From Seminavis robusta (Eukaryota > Bacillariophyta > Bacillariophyceae > Naviculales > Naviculaceae): a stretch of 62,027 nucleotides of DNA. The position numbers were made by a program, and so were the translations under genes. Numbering within the stretch: the stretch's first letter is position 1; each line of letters begins with the position of its first letter. The stretch covers positions 1-62,027 of the forward strand of contig CAICTM010000521.1 in assembly GCA_903772945.1 (NCBI GenBank), in the 5' to 3' direction. Below the pieces are notes generated by a model. The model searched no databases, was not told the DNA's origin, and saw only the letters and a program-made list of their open reading frames with translations. Of this stretch, positions 33,085-44,302 are shown one piece after another.

Positions 33085-33821
33085 TCTGATTTGATTTAAC
33101 GAAGTAGTACACCTTTCCACCAGGACAACTACCGCGACCTCGAGAAATGCATACTGGTACGATATCCAATCCTTGCCGTGATACCAGTACTAGTAGCTTT
33201 TGGCTGCAGCCTCTTTGCCTTGCCCAGCAAGCTTTGAACCTCCAACACCAAGACCACCGAACAGTAGGGATTATGTTGAAGAACGCATAGACTCTACATT
33301 TACCTGACAGCTCCAAAGCCAAGCTTCCAGCAAGCTTTGAACATCCAACACCAAGACCATCGAACAGTAGGGATTATGTTGAAGAACGCATACATTTACC
33401 TGACAGCTCCAAAGCCAAGCTTCCCAGTAGTATCTTGGGATAGAGAGCAAAGCTTGAAGGGGCAAACGCAACGTCCCAGCATCGCCTGGCTCTGCTGCTA
33501 GCTAGCTACTGGTAGTACTAGGAGGCCAGAGGAAGGAAGGCAGCGACGGGGTGCGCGTGGACGGTTGGCTGCTTCACCCCACATATCCTGGTAGCTTCAA
33601 ACCCAAAAGGACAGACAATGTACATGAACCCTGTACCACTGTCTGTACCGGTATGGCATCACAGTCGAAGATCTTGTGATGCGAACCGAACCACATCAGA
33701 CGTGGGTATGGGACGTTTCGTCGTCGCACCTTTCTGTGTTCCCCCTCCCTCCACAAAAACAAAACAACGAAAACAGAAAAGCACCACAAGAGAAAGTGTA
33801 CCCAAAGAATAAACTCCAACA
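33085..33821. other. Divergent promoter region between NOX and oxygenase genes
   Basis: It holds the 5' regions of the NADPH oxidase (-) and of the Fe/2OG oxygenase (+), plus a tandem duplication at 33224-33425. No gene is supported. Confidence 0.6.
33224..33425. repeat. Tandem duplication, 103-bp offset
   Basis: Copies at 33224-33326 and 33327-33425 share CCAGCAAGCTTTGAAC, GGGATTATGTTGAAGAACGC and ACCTGACAGCTCCAAAGCCA. Copy 1 has about 8 extra bases and there are two substitutions. It lies upstream of the NADPH oxidase gene and could affect its promoter. Confidence 0.92.
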
Positions 33822-35105
33822 ATGACGGTTGATAAGGAACTGAGACGACAAGAGTATGCCAAAGCGGAAGAGTACGTTATCTCCGTCTACGAAACGAGTG
33901 CCCCACCCTACGAACAGAGCAAAATTGAAGAGATGCTGGAACATACAAGCGCTTTGGCACCACATGTGCAGCTGGATCGAATGTGGATGGAGCGATTGCT
34001 GCAAAAGCTGGCGCATCGACGCCCCGAGATCCACGTCCCTGAGCGAAGCCCCGAGGAATGGACCAAGCTGTTCCCTCGGTACCCCACCACGGATGATGCC
34101 TTCGTCATGTCTTTGGAAGCTACCGAACATGACAAAATCCGGGAAACTTTGAACAAGTATGGGCTGGTTGTTGTCAAGGCATTCGACACTGAGGTTTGTG
34201 AAAAGACCATCGAAGCAATGTTTGACGAAATCAATGATCTCGCTGCGGAAAGGGCGGCCACGGCGGGAAGGCCAGCACCTACTCCGGTCAACCCCTACAA
34301 ACAATGGACTTGGGTAGATAGCAATTGGCCCTCGGAAAGAAAGTTCCTGATACCCCGACCCGCATTTCACCCCCAAGCATTTGAAAATCGTGTTGCTCCG
34401 CACGTGTATCAGTTGTTTGCAGCGCTGTGGGGAGAGGACAGATTGCGAGTGTCCATTGACAACTGGGGAGCGACCAGAGGCTCTCGCAACCTTAACCTGA
34501 ACCAGGAGACGACAACCAGCAGCGGCGAAGACGCGACCATCGAATTGACTGACAAGCCCCGCTGGGGCAAAGGTATCACACCACATTGGGACTACAATCC
34601 TTGGTTGTGGGTTGATGAGGTCGAGCGACAGGGAAGGAACCCTGGATATCAGGCGGTAGTGGCTCTAAACGAGCATCGACCCGGCATGGGTTGTCATTAC
34701 ACCTTACCTGGAGGCACTGCCTTTATGTCGCAGTGGTGTCAAGAGCATGGCTGCCCCTCCAATGTGAATATGAAAAGGACCAGCCATCGCCCGCCCGAAA
34801 CGGACCCCATCCGACAACACATGCAAGAAATCCCCCTGCGCCGCGGAGAAATGATCATTTGGACCTGGGGACAGTTGCACGCCACCGCGGAGAATGTCTC
34901 GGATAAGATGCGGTTGCACCAGTACATTCGATTCTTTCCCGCAGCTGAAACCGGAGACCGGTTCTACGAAGAGCATGATCGGTACGCTCCCCGTCGAGTG
35001 CTGAGAAACTATGGTAAGGATGAAGCGGTCCCTAGCTTGGCGGCGTTGCCCGAGTCGTTGGGCCAGTTGGGTCGACGTTTGGTTGGACTGGAAGAGTGGC
35101 CTTGA
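33822..35105 (+). CDS. Fe(II)/2-oxoglutarate-dependent oxygenase, phytanoyl-CoA dioxygenase-like
   Basis: The 427-aa intronless ORF starts at ATG 33822. The iron triad is visible: H-x-D in GITPHWDYNPW (about residues 248-252) and the distal His in WTWGQLHATAEN (about 351-362). MRLHQYIRFFP, just after it, supplies the Arg expected to bind 2-oxoglutarate. LNKYGLVVVKAFDTEVCEKTI (about 107-127) is the usual N-terminal entry of the PhyH fold. Such enzymes hydroxylate small molecules, lipids or peptides using O2 and 2-oxoglutarate; the substrate here cannot be inferred. No signal peptide or plastid motif is seen, so a cytosolic location is most likely. Confidence 0.8.
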   Translation: MTVDKELRRQEYAKAEEYVISVYETSAPPYEQSKIEEMLEHTSALAPHVQLDRMWMERLLQKLAHRRPEIHVPERSPEEWTKLFPRYPTTDDAFVMSLEATEHDKIRETLNKYGLVVVKAFDTEVCEKTIEAMFDEINDLAAERAATAGRPAPTPVNPYKQWTWVDSNWPSERKFLIPRPAFHPQAFENRVAPHVYQLFAALWGEDRLRVSIDNWGATRGSRNLNLNQETTTSSGEDATIELTDKPRWGKGITPHWDYNPWLWVDEVERQGRNPGYQAVVALNEHRPGMGCHYTLPGGTAFMSQWCQEHGCPSNVNMKRTSHRPPETDPIRQHMQEIPLRRGEMIIWTWGQLHATAENVSDKMRLHQYIRFFPAAETGDRFYEEHDRYAPRRVLRNYGKDEAVPSLAALPESLGQLGRRLVGLEEWP

Positions 35106-35982
35106 GCTTGAGAACAAGGTTCCGGTGTCATCCTCGCACTAGTGTGCTCGGCTCGGTAGCTGCTAATAAGGATAGGATGGTCTAGGAATATTTAAAAAGT
35201 TTTGGACGCTGTAGACTCGATGCTTGCGACTTGACAAACCTAAACGAGCAGTTGTCCACAAGCTATCCCTCAGAGCACCAAAAGGAGTGGAGTGTTGCAG
35301 GGGCAGTGGACGAACACGATACCAACGGCGCTCCTCGCCGAAGTCCAGCAATTCGTGGGTTACTTTGCTTGGTGTCTGTTTACTGTCTGCCTGATATCGG
35401 TAGCCACTGGACCAATGAAGGCAAGGAGTACACCCGTACGGTACCGTATCTTTCAGACTAGCTAGCAAGAGTACAACAGAGTTGCCAGCCAATGTTGGGA
35501 TCGACAGGGCTCGTAGCATGCGCTGTACCGGCCGATGGTGTCTTCGCTCGAGCTTGCTCCGCCGCATCATCGTTCTGTTCCGATTTCGTGACCATAATTT
35601 TACTCGCGCAAAGAACATTCTAAAACCCCCCTTATATTCTAAATTTCCCGAGCCAACGCCAATCGGGTACTGGCGCTACGTACCGTACCGTACCGTACCG
35701 TACCGTACCTATTTACCAACAACTGAGTACAGTACCTACTGAGTACCATACCGTACCGTACCGATACCGATTCTTACATGCCTCCTCCAATTTTCGTCCA
35801 GCTCAAACACGGAACATGATCCTTCACCCAAATTGAGAAATTTGACAATTCAACCGATTAACCCAATGGAAATGTGGACGTCCCACTTCCACTGCCGCCA
35901 ACAGCTGGTGTGTTGCTGTGAGCCTTGCATTGGAAGGTTGAATCAATCCTTCGAAACCAAAATTAATCACTGTTGAGACAAC
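35106..35982. other. Intergenic with a GTACC microsatellite
   Basis: No supported gene. It contains the array at 35680-35763. The last 200 bp probably hold the promoter of the Patched-like gene. Confidence 0.6.
35680..35763. repeat. (GTACC)n pentanucleotide repeat
   Basis: Six perfect GTACC units occupy 35680-35709, and a second short run follows at about 35747-35763 after a degenerate spacer. Confidence 0.95.
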
Positions 35983-38900
35983 ATGGATGACCAAGATTTT
36001 GACGGTAGTGATGAGACAATCTCTGTTTCCGCACGACAGTTGGCTGTTGGCAGAGCTGGTACTCCCACTGAGGAAGATGAGCGAAGCGAAGTCTTCGTGA
36101 CGAAAGTGGAACCTCCAACAGAACTAACCACAACGGAGATCTCTCAAGACGTGCCGTCGGATAAAGAATCCTGTCGTGACGAGACGGAACGCACGGCATC
36201 AGTTGCTTTTGGCACCGAGAGCATTGGACCTGATGATGCTGATATTAATAAGGAGGAACGTGAAGAAGACACAGAATCTTCTATAACTACGAGTACTGGC
36301 AATTCGGACAGACCGGCTCCCGTCAAGTGGGCCAAGTGGACCCAGCTCACCGACAAATTACACGAAGCCAACCAAAAGTTTGTGCTGAAACTGGCCCTGA
36401 CCGCTGCACGAAACCCGTTTCGATGCATTGTGGGTATCATCCTACTCTCTTTTACTCTTTTGTTAGCTGGCTTGGCAACCAATTTTCACATCAATGTGGA
36501 AGAAACTGAGATATATGCTCCTTTTGACAGTCTCCCTCGTCTTCATTCCAATTGGTACGACACGGAGTCTGGCTTCGAGGAAGCTACCCGAGGCACAATC
36601 TTGATGATCCATAACAATGGGGGGAATGTACTAGATACAAGTGCCATGAAGAAGGTCTTCGAAGCCGTGGATGCTGTGCGGAACACCACGGGTTACACGG
36701 ATGTTTGCCGGGATGGGGCTTATTGGGATGGCTACAACCAAGAGTTCACTTGTAGGATCATGTCAGCAACTCGATTCTGGTATCATGATGTAGACTTGTT
36801 TGACAGTCAAGTACAAAGCGAAGATGACCTGATTCGGCAGTTGTCAGCCCAAGAATTTCCAGGGGAGGTGCCCGTGGATCATGAATACATCATGGGCAAT
36901 CTACAGCGCGATGACAGTGGCAACATCACCTACATCCCTTCCTTTTTTGTGTACATATTCCTTAACGACAAGGGAGAAAAGACTCTCGAGTTTGAATCGG
37001 CTGTCTTGGAGACACTTGCTGCCTTACAGGATCAATGGGATCAAGACAACTCCCTCAACCTACATCTTGATTACCTTTCTGAGCGATCCCCTTCTGATGA
37101 GTTCCGTCGAGCTATTGAAGAAGATATGTTTCTTCTGCCCATAATCTTCTTTGTCATGAGTGGATTCACCTGTTTCGTGTTCTTCAAAGACAACCGTGTT
37201 CAATCGAGGTGTCTCCTGGGAGTTGGAAGTGTCACTACTATTCTCATGTCACTCATGACTGGCTTTGGCGCCCTCTTCATTTTTGGCGTTCCTTTCACCA
37301 GCATGACTCAGCTGCTTCCATTCGTAGTCTTTGGTGTCGGGTGAGTATATGTTGGCTCTTCGGGACTTCAACCAGTGCTGTGTCAGTTGCAAGAAAGTCA
37401 AGTGTTCTGCTCTAACGATTCTTTCTTCTTTGTTTATCTGGACAGGCTTGATGACACGTTCATCATTACTGGAGCCTACCTTCGGTCAGATGCCAATCTG
37501 GAAACCGAAGAAAGGATTCGCATGGCCATGACCGAAGTGGGGTCAAGTATAAGCGTGACAACCATCACCACTGCTTCGGCCTTTCTGCTTGGATTGACTT
37601 CAAGTGTCCCCGCCATCCATTGGCTTTGCCTCTATGGTAAGATTTCGTAACGATGTTGATGTCAAGTCATTAAGAGCATACACGCGTCTAACAGTCTACG
37701 ATGGCATCTTGCCCTCATCTGAACACAAGCTTGGCCCACCATCATCATTGATTACCTTTACCAAATTACATTCTTTGTAGCCATTCTGGTCTTGGATGAG
37801 AGGAGAATTCAAGCCAACCGAAAGGATATTGTGATCTGTTGTAAGGGCAACACAGCAGGTGCCCACACCGAGAGTGGGGAGTCACCCACCAGCGTTGCGC
37901 CGATGGACACTTCAGGTCATTCCCAGCACTTTGCTGACAAAGTCATGGCATGGTATGCACGCCGACTTCTCAAACCAGTGTCCCAGGTAGTTGTCTTGGG
38001 TTTATTCTCGACATTCTTTGGCTATTGCATCATCCGAACGACCATGCTGAGGCAAGAATTTGATGTCAAGGCTTTGTTCCCTGATGGGTCTTACATGATT
38101 TCTGCCATGGACAGCATGTATGCTTATCAGGAGAGGTCAATTCTCTTTCATATCTTCTTCCGGAATGAGGATCAAGGGGATCCCGCCATACAGCAGCAAA
38201 TGATCTCCTTTGTAGAAGAGATCCAAGCCCTACCTGCTTTTGGAGCCGCACCACCACTGTGTTGGGTTCGTGACTTACAGAGACTTCAGGAGACAGGATA
38301 CTATGATGTGGTGGAAGACATGTCTTTTGAAGAACAGATTCAGTTTGCTATGGACATCCCAGCCTTCAAGGAGGGCTACGGCAAAGATATTGTCATTGAC
38401 AATGACACTGGCAAGATTACAGCATCACGATGCACTATTCTAGCCCAAAACTCCTTCATGGACACAGTGGAAAACCAGATTGACTTCCTGAATGATCAGC
38501 GGGCAGTTACCACAGCACAAGTTGTCAACCAGGGGAAGCTGGATGGCCAAGAGTCTTTCTTTACCTACAAGGATATCTATTTGATCTGGGAGTTCTACAA
38601 TATTGCCATCAGTGAATTGATCATGTCAACTGTGTTGAGCATTGCTGCTGTGAGCATCATCACTTTGATTTTCATACCCCACTGGTCTGCTGTGTGCTTT
38701 ATTATTCCCATGGTATCGGTTGTCTACATTGATTTGCTGGGTAAGTTTATCTCAGTGTTGAAGCTGTTCATGCTAGCCTTCATTCTGGGTGTGGTTCTAA
38801 TCAAACTGCGTGTATCTGCCATTTCTTCTATTCCAATTCCTACTGAAGGTGTGATGCAGCTTGCAGGCCTTGACATCAATGCTGTAACATTTGTGTGCTT

Positions 38901-39354
38901 GGTGATCTCCATTGGCTTGATTGTCGACTTTCTTCTACACATTATGCTGAGATATGTGGAATCTAAAGCTCCCACAAGGGAGGAACGGGTCAAAGAAACC
39001 TTGGAGACAATGGGAAGCTCTATTCTTCTTGGTGGTGTGTCAACCTTGTTGGGCATTCTTCCGTTGGCTTTCAGCAGCAGCACGATTATGCGAACAGTCT
39101 TTACATCTCTTTGTTCCATGGTGGTGCTTGCCGTGGCACATGGATTGATGGTGCTGCCGGTGTTGCTGTCTTTCTTTGGGCCAATCACCTCAGCCTTCCC
39201 TGATGAACCTGATGAAATCTACGTGGAAGGCAACGACGAGTCTCCGTCTCTCGAACAAGGCAAAGGACCTTTGGAACAAGGGCCAACTATGTCTCCGACA
39301 ATGTCCGATGTTACCTCTCCTGCAGCACCGATTGAATACGCTTCTCATTGCTAG
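35983..39354 (+). CDS. Patched/RND-family membrane protein with sterol-sensing domain
   Basis: My model has exons 35983-37340, 37446-37636, 37730-38740 and 38849-39354, giving 1021 aa. The acceptor at 37729 is preferred over 37780 because it restores the Patched phrase IDYLYQITFFVAILVLDE. The last intron (38741-38848) has 108 nt and no stop, so the ORF reads through it; removing it gives DLLG-VMQLAGLDINAVTF, the uninterrupted RND helix. An acidic N-tail of about 125 residues precedes TM1 (CIVGIILLSFTLLLAGL). A large lumenal loop and the five-helix sterol-sensing segment follow (FGVGLDDTFIITGAY is the TM4-type motif). The second half repeats the pattern (VISIGLIVDFLLHIMLRY). Homologs such as NPC1 and Patched move sterols or lipids using ion gradients, with acidic residues in TM4 and TM10 (LDD, VDF here). 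The substrate is unknown. Confidence 0.88.
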
Positions 39355-40141
39355 GGCGCTCATGCCTTGTGATGCCTGCGACTCTTTAAGTTAGTCGATT
39401 GTGATTCATTACTATCTACACACTACTTTCATAATAATCAACTACTGGGAAAAAACAGAAGGGGCTTCTCTGTCACAGATCAACGGCGTACATCAGTTCT
39501 CCGTTAGCAAAACGCCTCGGTGCTCTTGTTGAGCGATCTGATCATCTTCGTCCTGTGCCGTTTTGCGTTGCTGGTAGCCTCCAGATCTCAGCTGAGATGT
39601 GCAATTTCCGAAGGACATTTTCCAAAGCACCTCAGCTGAAGGCTACCGGTGGCTGGTACAGTATCCTACCGGTGTCCCAAAACTGTGCCGGAGCGAGCTT
39701 TTCTCGTGTTGTCAGCTGTGGATACATGTAACTGGAGGCTTGGGCCAAGCCTCTATAGCCGGCTACATGATGTTGTGGATCAACTTTACTGGTACCTGGT
39801 ACATGTCGCCACAAGCCAGAAGCAACCATGACCGGGCTGCAAAAGATGCGACTGAGAGATTTAATTTGCTTCCTCTGTTAATGCCTTGGGTGTTGAGCGC
39901 CCAATCGGTCATTCATTTGGAAAAAATGACCCTGATGAGCTCAGATTTCGAGAAAGATCCAATTGCTCTTTGGTGTGCGAATCCTTCTGTGATACTGGAG
40001 GGAGAGGGTTCACCTTCGGCAACACACACAACAGAGCCTTCGATCGAGAAAGAAGTGCAACCAAGCAAAAAGGTCTCAAACGGAAGCACTACATCTCTCA
40101 CCATACCAACCTGAGTTGCTAATCTTGTCTCTTTCTCCACC
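39355..40141. other. Intergenic, metacaspase promoter region
   Basis: A 171-codon frame at 39599-40114 (+) ends just before the metacaspase start, but it has no recognisable pattern and I do not call it a gene. ACCGGTGGCTGGTAC-type words occur near 39645-39670. Confidence 0.5.
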
Positions 40142-41703
40142 ATGTCCCGCGATGACTACGTCGAGCGTATGATCCCGTCGGATTTCCGCATGATTTCGGG
40201 ATGCGAAGATGCTCAGACGAGTGCCGATGTGTCCAATGTGGCCAACTTTAAGTTGCCGGATCCAGCTGGTCGAGCCGGAGGCGCCTGTACTTCGGCTCTG
40301 TTGCAGATCTTGTACAATGATCACAAGGATACGGCCAAGGATTTGAGCTTTGATCAGGTCCTTACCAAGATGCGTGGGGCCCTCAAGGACATGGGCTTTA
40401 CCCAGATCCCCCAAATGACGGGATCTCGTCCCGTCGAACTCAAGGCGCCCTTTCATATCATCCCACCTGGTTTCAATGGAACCAAGAGAGCCATGTTGAT
40501 TGGGATCAATTACACCGGGCAGGATGGAGCTCTCACGGGATGTCATAATGATGTCGAAAATGTGAGTACAAGATACCTTTTACTCGTATACCCTTCAATT
40601 TCTCTGCTTTTTTGCCTATGATTCTAACTCCCATCTACCTTATCCATTCTCTCTATATATTGCCATGACTACAGATGAAGGAATACTTGATGGATGTCCA
40701 TGGGTTTGAGGAAAAGAATATTGCTATTTTGCGTGATAATGGCACGGACTATCTCCCCACACGGGCCAACATCTTTTGGGCCATTCAGTCTTTGGTGCGC
40801 AACAGCCGTGCGGGAGATGTCGTATTTACCCATTTCTCGGGACATGGTGGAAGAGCCAAAGATGACGATGGTGATGAAGGTACGCTTGTTTGTGTGAGAC
40901 TGACTTACGTGAGACTGACTTATCGGTGCATGTTTGTGTACATGGCTTGCTAGCTAGCATTTCTAGCTATCTTGTGTATTCTCTCTTACCTAACCCCATC
41001 TTCTGTGTTGGCTCCCTCCTTCCTTTCCACCTACATTTTGGCGTCTCGGATTTTCACAGAGGATGGATTTGACGAATGCCTCGTACCCGTGAACTACAAG
41101 ACGGCCGGTTTGATTCGTGACGATGACCTCTACACTGCCTTAGTTGGCCCCATGGCTCGTGGTGTCACTGTGACCTCCCTTATGGACTGCTGGTAAGCGA
41201 CCCCTTTTGCTTGCCGCACCCATCACAACGCCATCATGACATGATACCACTCACATCACATTTTGCTTGTTTCCTGCAGCCACTCTGGCACCGTTCTGGA
41301 CTTGCCCTACGAGTTCAAGGCCAATGGTGTTGGAGAAGCTCGCATGGTCATGCCAGCTGCCTTTGGTATTGAGCATTTGAAAAAGTTGGTACAACGCTTC
41401 CACGAAAGCATGAAGGAAAAGCGCAACGAAATCATGAAGAAGGAATTCAAAGAGTTTGCCGATGCCATGCTCTTGCCGGGTGAAGGTTGCAACGGTGATG
41501 ATGTTGTCAAACTTTTCAAGGATGGCTTCCAAGCCAAGTACAAGGCTCAAGGTCTCTACCTTTCGTACAATGACTGCGCCAAGTTGTTGGGTGATTGGAA
41601 TGCCGAATTCCCCAAGGCGTCCGTGACGCCCAAGGGTTGGTTCATGGGATTCCACATCAACCCTTCCTTGGTGCGACCCGCTTTCCGTACTTATGGAATG
41701 TAG
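40142..41703 (+). CDS. Type III metacaspase (four exons)
   Basis: Exons at 40142-40561, 40675-40879, 41060-41192 and 41280-41703 (introns of 113, 180 and 87 nt) give 393 aa. The p20 core carries AMLIGINYTGQDGALTGCHND, the catalytic His in HFSGHGG and the catalytic Cys in DCCHSGT. The third intron splits the second Cys codon of DCC, so only the spliced frame has the active site. A p10-like block (GGACTSALLQILY, FDQVLTKMRGALKDMG, then TGSRPVEL) lies in front of p20. That p10-p20 order defines type III metacaspases, known from algae with secondary plastids. The enzyme is a Ca2+-dependent, Arg/Lys-specific cysteine protease linked to stress and cell death. Acidic residues in DDDGDE and RDDDLYTAL could bind Ca2+. 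A C-terminal extension of about 130 residues follows LDLPYEF. Confidence 0.93.
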
Positions 41704-42079
41704 ACAGACTGAAGGAGATTGACATCTAGCCTTTTTTCGGTGAATGGCGATAGGATGGAGTTGCCGGTTGTGAGCAATGAATTAGATTGACACGACAACT
41801 CTCACTTACTGACAGCGATTCAGGTTGGGGTCACAATTTGGATCGATTCATCGTAGCAATCATCAACAGACAGGACAAACGATGGCGTCAATCACTTTAG
41901 TTTTATGCATATTTTAAATGGATACGTTAAGTGATGCATGTTTAGAATCTAACACTCTGTTTGTAGTTTTGGACAATCGACCAGAGAACGTACGGAGTAT
42001 TTGGCGACAACGAAGTTTCGTCCTGCCAGATGCGCCGCCTGAAACAAGGGCTCCATTCTTTCCTGCATCTTGGTGTTGT
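41704..42079. other. Short spacer between convergent genes
   Basis: It holds the 3' ends of the metacaspase gene (+) and the type II membrane protein gene (-). Nothing else is seen. Confidence 0.6.
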
Positions 42080-44008
42080 CTAGAAGCCGTTAGGCAACTG
42101 AGGTTCACTTCTTGATTCGCCGGACGACGATGGTAGCAACAGTCCGACAAGCTGATGAAGCCAAACTGAAGACTGGCCTCGTTTATCAACCTTGCGACTG
42201 CAAAAGGAGACATTGTAGGATGGAGCTGGCGACAGCAAATGTCCTACATGAATCCAATCTCGAATGCCTTCCAATCCTCCCGACAAGGCTCTGCCATCAT
42301 GAACCAACGAGAGAGGCTCTCCATTCATAAAGGCATCTATTCTCCCTCCCTTGTAGGCAAGGCCCAACCATTCCAATGTGGGCTCGGCAATGGTCAAGTT
42401 GACAAAGTCAAAGTTTGCGCAGAGAGGCAATCGGTAGCTCAGACGTTCGTAGACTTTTTGAATGGCCCATTGAACCTTGGCCGTTTGGAGTTCTTTGGAG
42501 GTTGGTGTGTTCATCACGGGAACGAATTCCAACAAATGAGTTGATTCCGCCATATTGGGAATGTTCAGATGCGTGCTTGACACTCCCAAGTTTGGTTTCC
42601 AATGGTTCAGCGAAACTGTCCGAATGTCTTTGCGCAGAAGCAGCTCGGTTAGTGGTAGTGTGGTGTTTCTGGTGTAGTTGAACGTGTTTGACGTCAGAGT
42701 GTAAGTTTGACCATGTTTTGCGGCGCTCTCCTCATCCGTGCGCAATGACATGAGATTCGAGGCCAGAACTGTTTGATTACAGCTGGCCATGTCCTGGTAG
42801 AATGTATGAGCCAACATGTCGGCAATGAGTTCGGAACCGCGGCATGTGGAATGGTAATTGCGATCCACCAGTTGACCAAAGGCTTGTTTGTGAGCTGCTT
42901 GCACCACCGTAGCTCCCACATTAGTAACCTGGATATTCCACCCCTTTTGTTCGCGATAATTGTCAATGACTGGTTCTACGTTTCGGTCTCCGATTATGTG
43001 GGTGTTGCTTGGGTTGTCGAGAGCCACGAGTTCATCCCAGAGATGTAACAACAGAATCGGCGGCGGGGGTCGGTTCGCTGTTCGAAAGAGTGCCTCTAGA
43101 CGACTCAACCAAAAGTCCATCTCCCTATCATGCTGATCAGATCCTTTGAAATCATACAGCGAGTGTTCCCAGATGATCACATCGGTAGTCTCTGGGTCAA
43201 CCAGGCGATCGAGAACGAGACCCTGAACCGAAGGAACCAACGAAGCGTGGGCCATGTTGATGACTTGAAAGGGTGGGGCTTCAGGTCCAGTCTTGGCGGT
43301 GCTATTCAGATGAAATCCAGGGGCCAAGACTCGGTTCAGTTCCCGTTCCAAAATGTTGCTGTATCGTCCCGCATAGCCATCGTCTTCATGGCCTTGAAAC
43401 CGTTCTTGATCGCAATCGATCGAGGGTCGAGCTGATCCTGGTCCTCCGAGAACCAATACTTGCAGTGTTTTCTCGTTTCCAATTCGTTCCTGCGCCTTTT
43501 GAATAGTACAGGAATCCCACTGACGAACAAAGCCTCGTTCCAAGACACTGGCCTGACTGGTGGCAGGTGTGTGAAAGATCTGTTTGTATTGCGCCTCTGC
43601 CAAAGCCAACTGAGCCATGTGTTGCCGCATTTCTCGGGTCACTTCGGCAGGAGGCATATCTGTCAACGATTCCAGAGCCAATTCCGACGGCATTTGATTG
43701 TCGAGTTTGCTGGAAACCAGCCCAGCCATGGCGATAAAATGGCGCTTGGTAAACAAGATCACCGTCAAGACATTGACCACGACGAGCCAAGAAATGACGC
43801 GGAGCAGCCTTCGCCATAAGGCTTCCCTGTCATTAATAAACGAGACTGTTTTCTTTGGCTTCCTCTTGAAGCAACTGGGCGGCTTCAGTATGGAACGCGG
43901 GGTCCTTCGGGTCGGCGGCCCAGGGCTTGGACGAACGTACAAGGAAGATTCGAACATTTTGGTCTTGTCGTCGTTGGATGAACTACTAAAGCTGGTCAGC
44001 TCGATCAT
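42080..44008 (-). CDS. Type II membrane protein, possibly SGNH-like
   Basis: I start at ATG 44008 (642 aa); the open frame goes back to 44188 only through non-ATG codons. A basic cytosolic tail of about 70 residues (RRTPRSILKPPSCFKRKPKK) precedes one membrane anchor (LLRVISWLVVVNVLTVILF). A large lumenal domain with N-glycosylation sites (NST, NYT, NTT, NVS) follows, as in Golgi enzymes. In that domain LQVLVLGGPGSARPSID, then INMAHASLVPSVQGLVL, then DVIIWEHSLYDF occur in the spacing of SGNH/GDSL hydrolase blocks I-III. The block I Ser would be in GGPGSA. A conventional block V Asp-His pair is not obvious. Esterase or acetyl-transfer activity on polysaccharides is a guess. The last 150 residues look like a beta-rich accessory region. 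I do not recognise a named family with confidence. Confidence 0.72.
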   Translation of the reverse strand: MIELTSFSSSSNDDKTKMFESSLYVRPSPGPPTRRTPRSILKPPSCFKRKPKKTVSFINDREALWRRLLRVISWLVVVNVLTVILFTKRHFIAMAGLVSSKLDNQMPSELALESLTDMPPAEVTREMRQHMAQLALAEAQYKQIFHTPATSQASVLERGFVRQWDSCTIQKAQERIGNEKTLQVLVLGGPGSARPSIDCDQERFQGHEDDGYAGRYSNILERELNRVLAPGFHLNSTAKTGPEAPPFQVINMAHASLVPSVQGLVLDRLVDPETTDVIIWEHSLYDFKGSDQHDREMDFWLSRLEALFRTANRPPPPILLLHLWDELVALDNPSNTHIIGDRNVEPVIDNYREQKGWNIQVTNVGATVVQAAHKQAFGQLVDRNYHSTCRGSELIADMLAHTFYQDMASCNQTVLASNLMSLRTDEESAAKHGQTYTLTSNTFNYTRNTTLPLTELLLRKDIRTVSLNHWKPNLGVSSTHLNIPNMAESTHLLEFVPVMNTPTSKELQTAKVQWAIQKVYERLSYRLPLCANFDFVNLTIAEPTLEWLGLAYKGGRIDAFMNGEPLSLVHDGRALSGGLEGIRDWIHVGHLLSPAPSYNVSFCSRKVDKRGQSSVWLHQLVGLLLPSSSGESRSEPQLPNGF

Positions 44009-44302
44009 GGGGATTGAAGAATGGCTTTTCGTCTCTCTAGTTTCTGCTAGCTGGGTCTGTTTGATTAGTCTCTGGTTTGGATGAATGATGCCCCGAGCCC
44101 GAGAACAAATGCTTGCCAGGTCCTGCCAGAAATGGCACAACAGATGCACAAAAATGAGCCTTGGGCTATCGGGGTATCCTTGGGTCACGAATAAGGATTC
44201 CCGCTTGACTTTTTGCGCCGGGTGGGTGGAAAAAAGAAACGGCTTGAATGGCCAGACTAGCTAGAATATCTCGTCGTCACATCATCACGTCGCGTTGAGT
44301 GT

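Noticed and set aside
33696..34586. Minus-strand 296-codon frame
   Set aside because: It is antisense to the Fe/2OG oxygenase, whose catalytic motifs fix the coding strand.
39599..40114. 171-codon frame before the metacaspase
   Set aside because: No recognisable pattern; it is probably promoter DNA open by chance.
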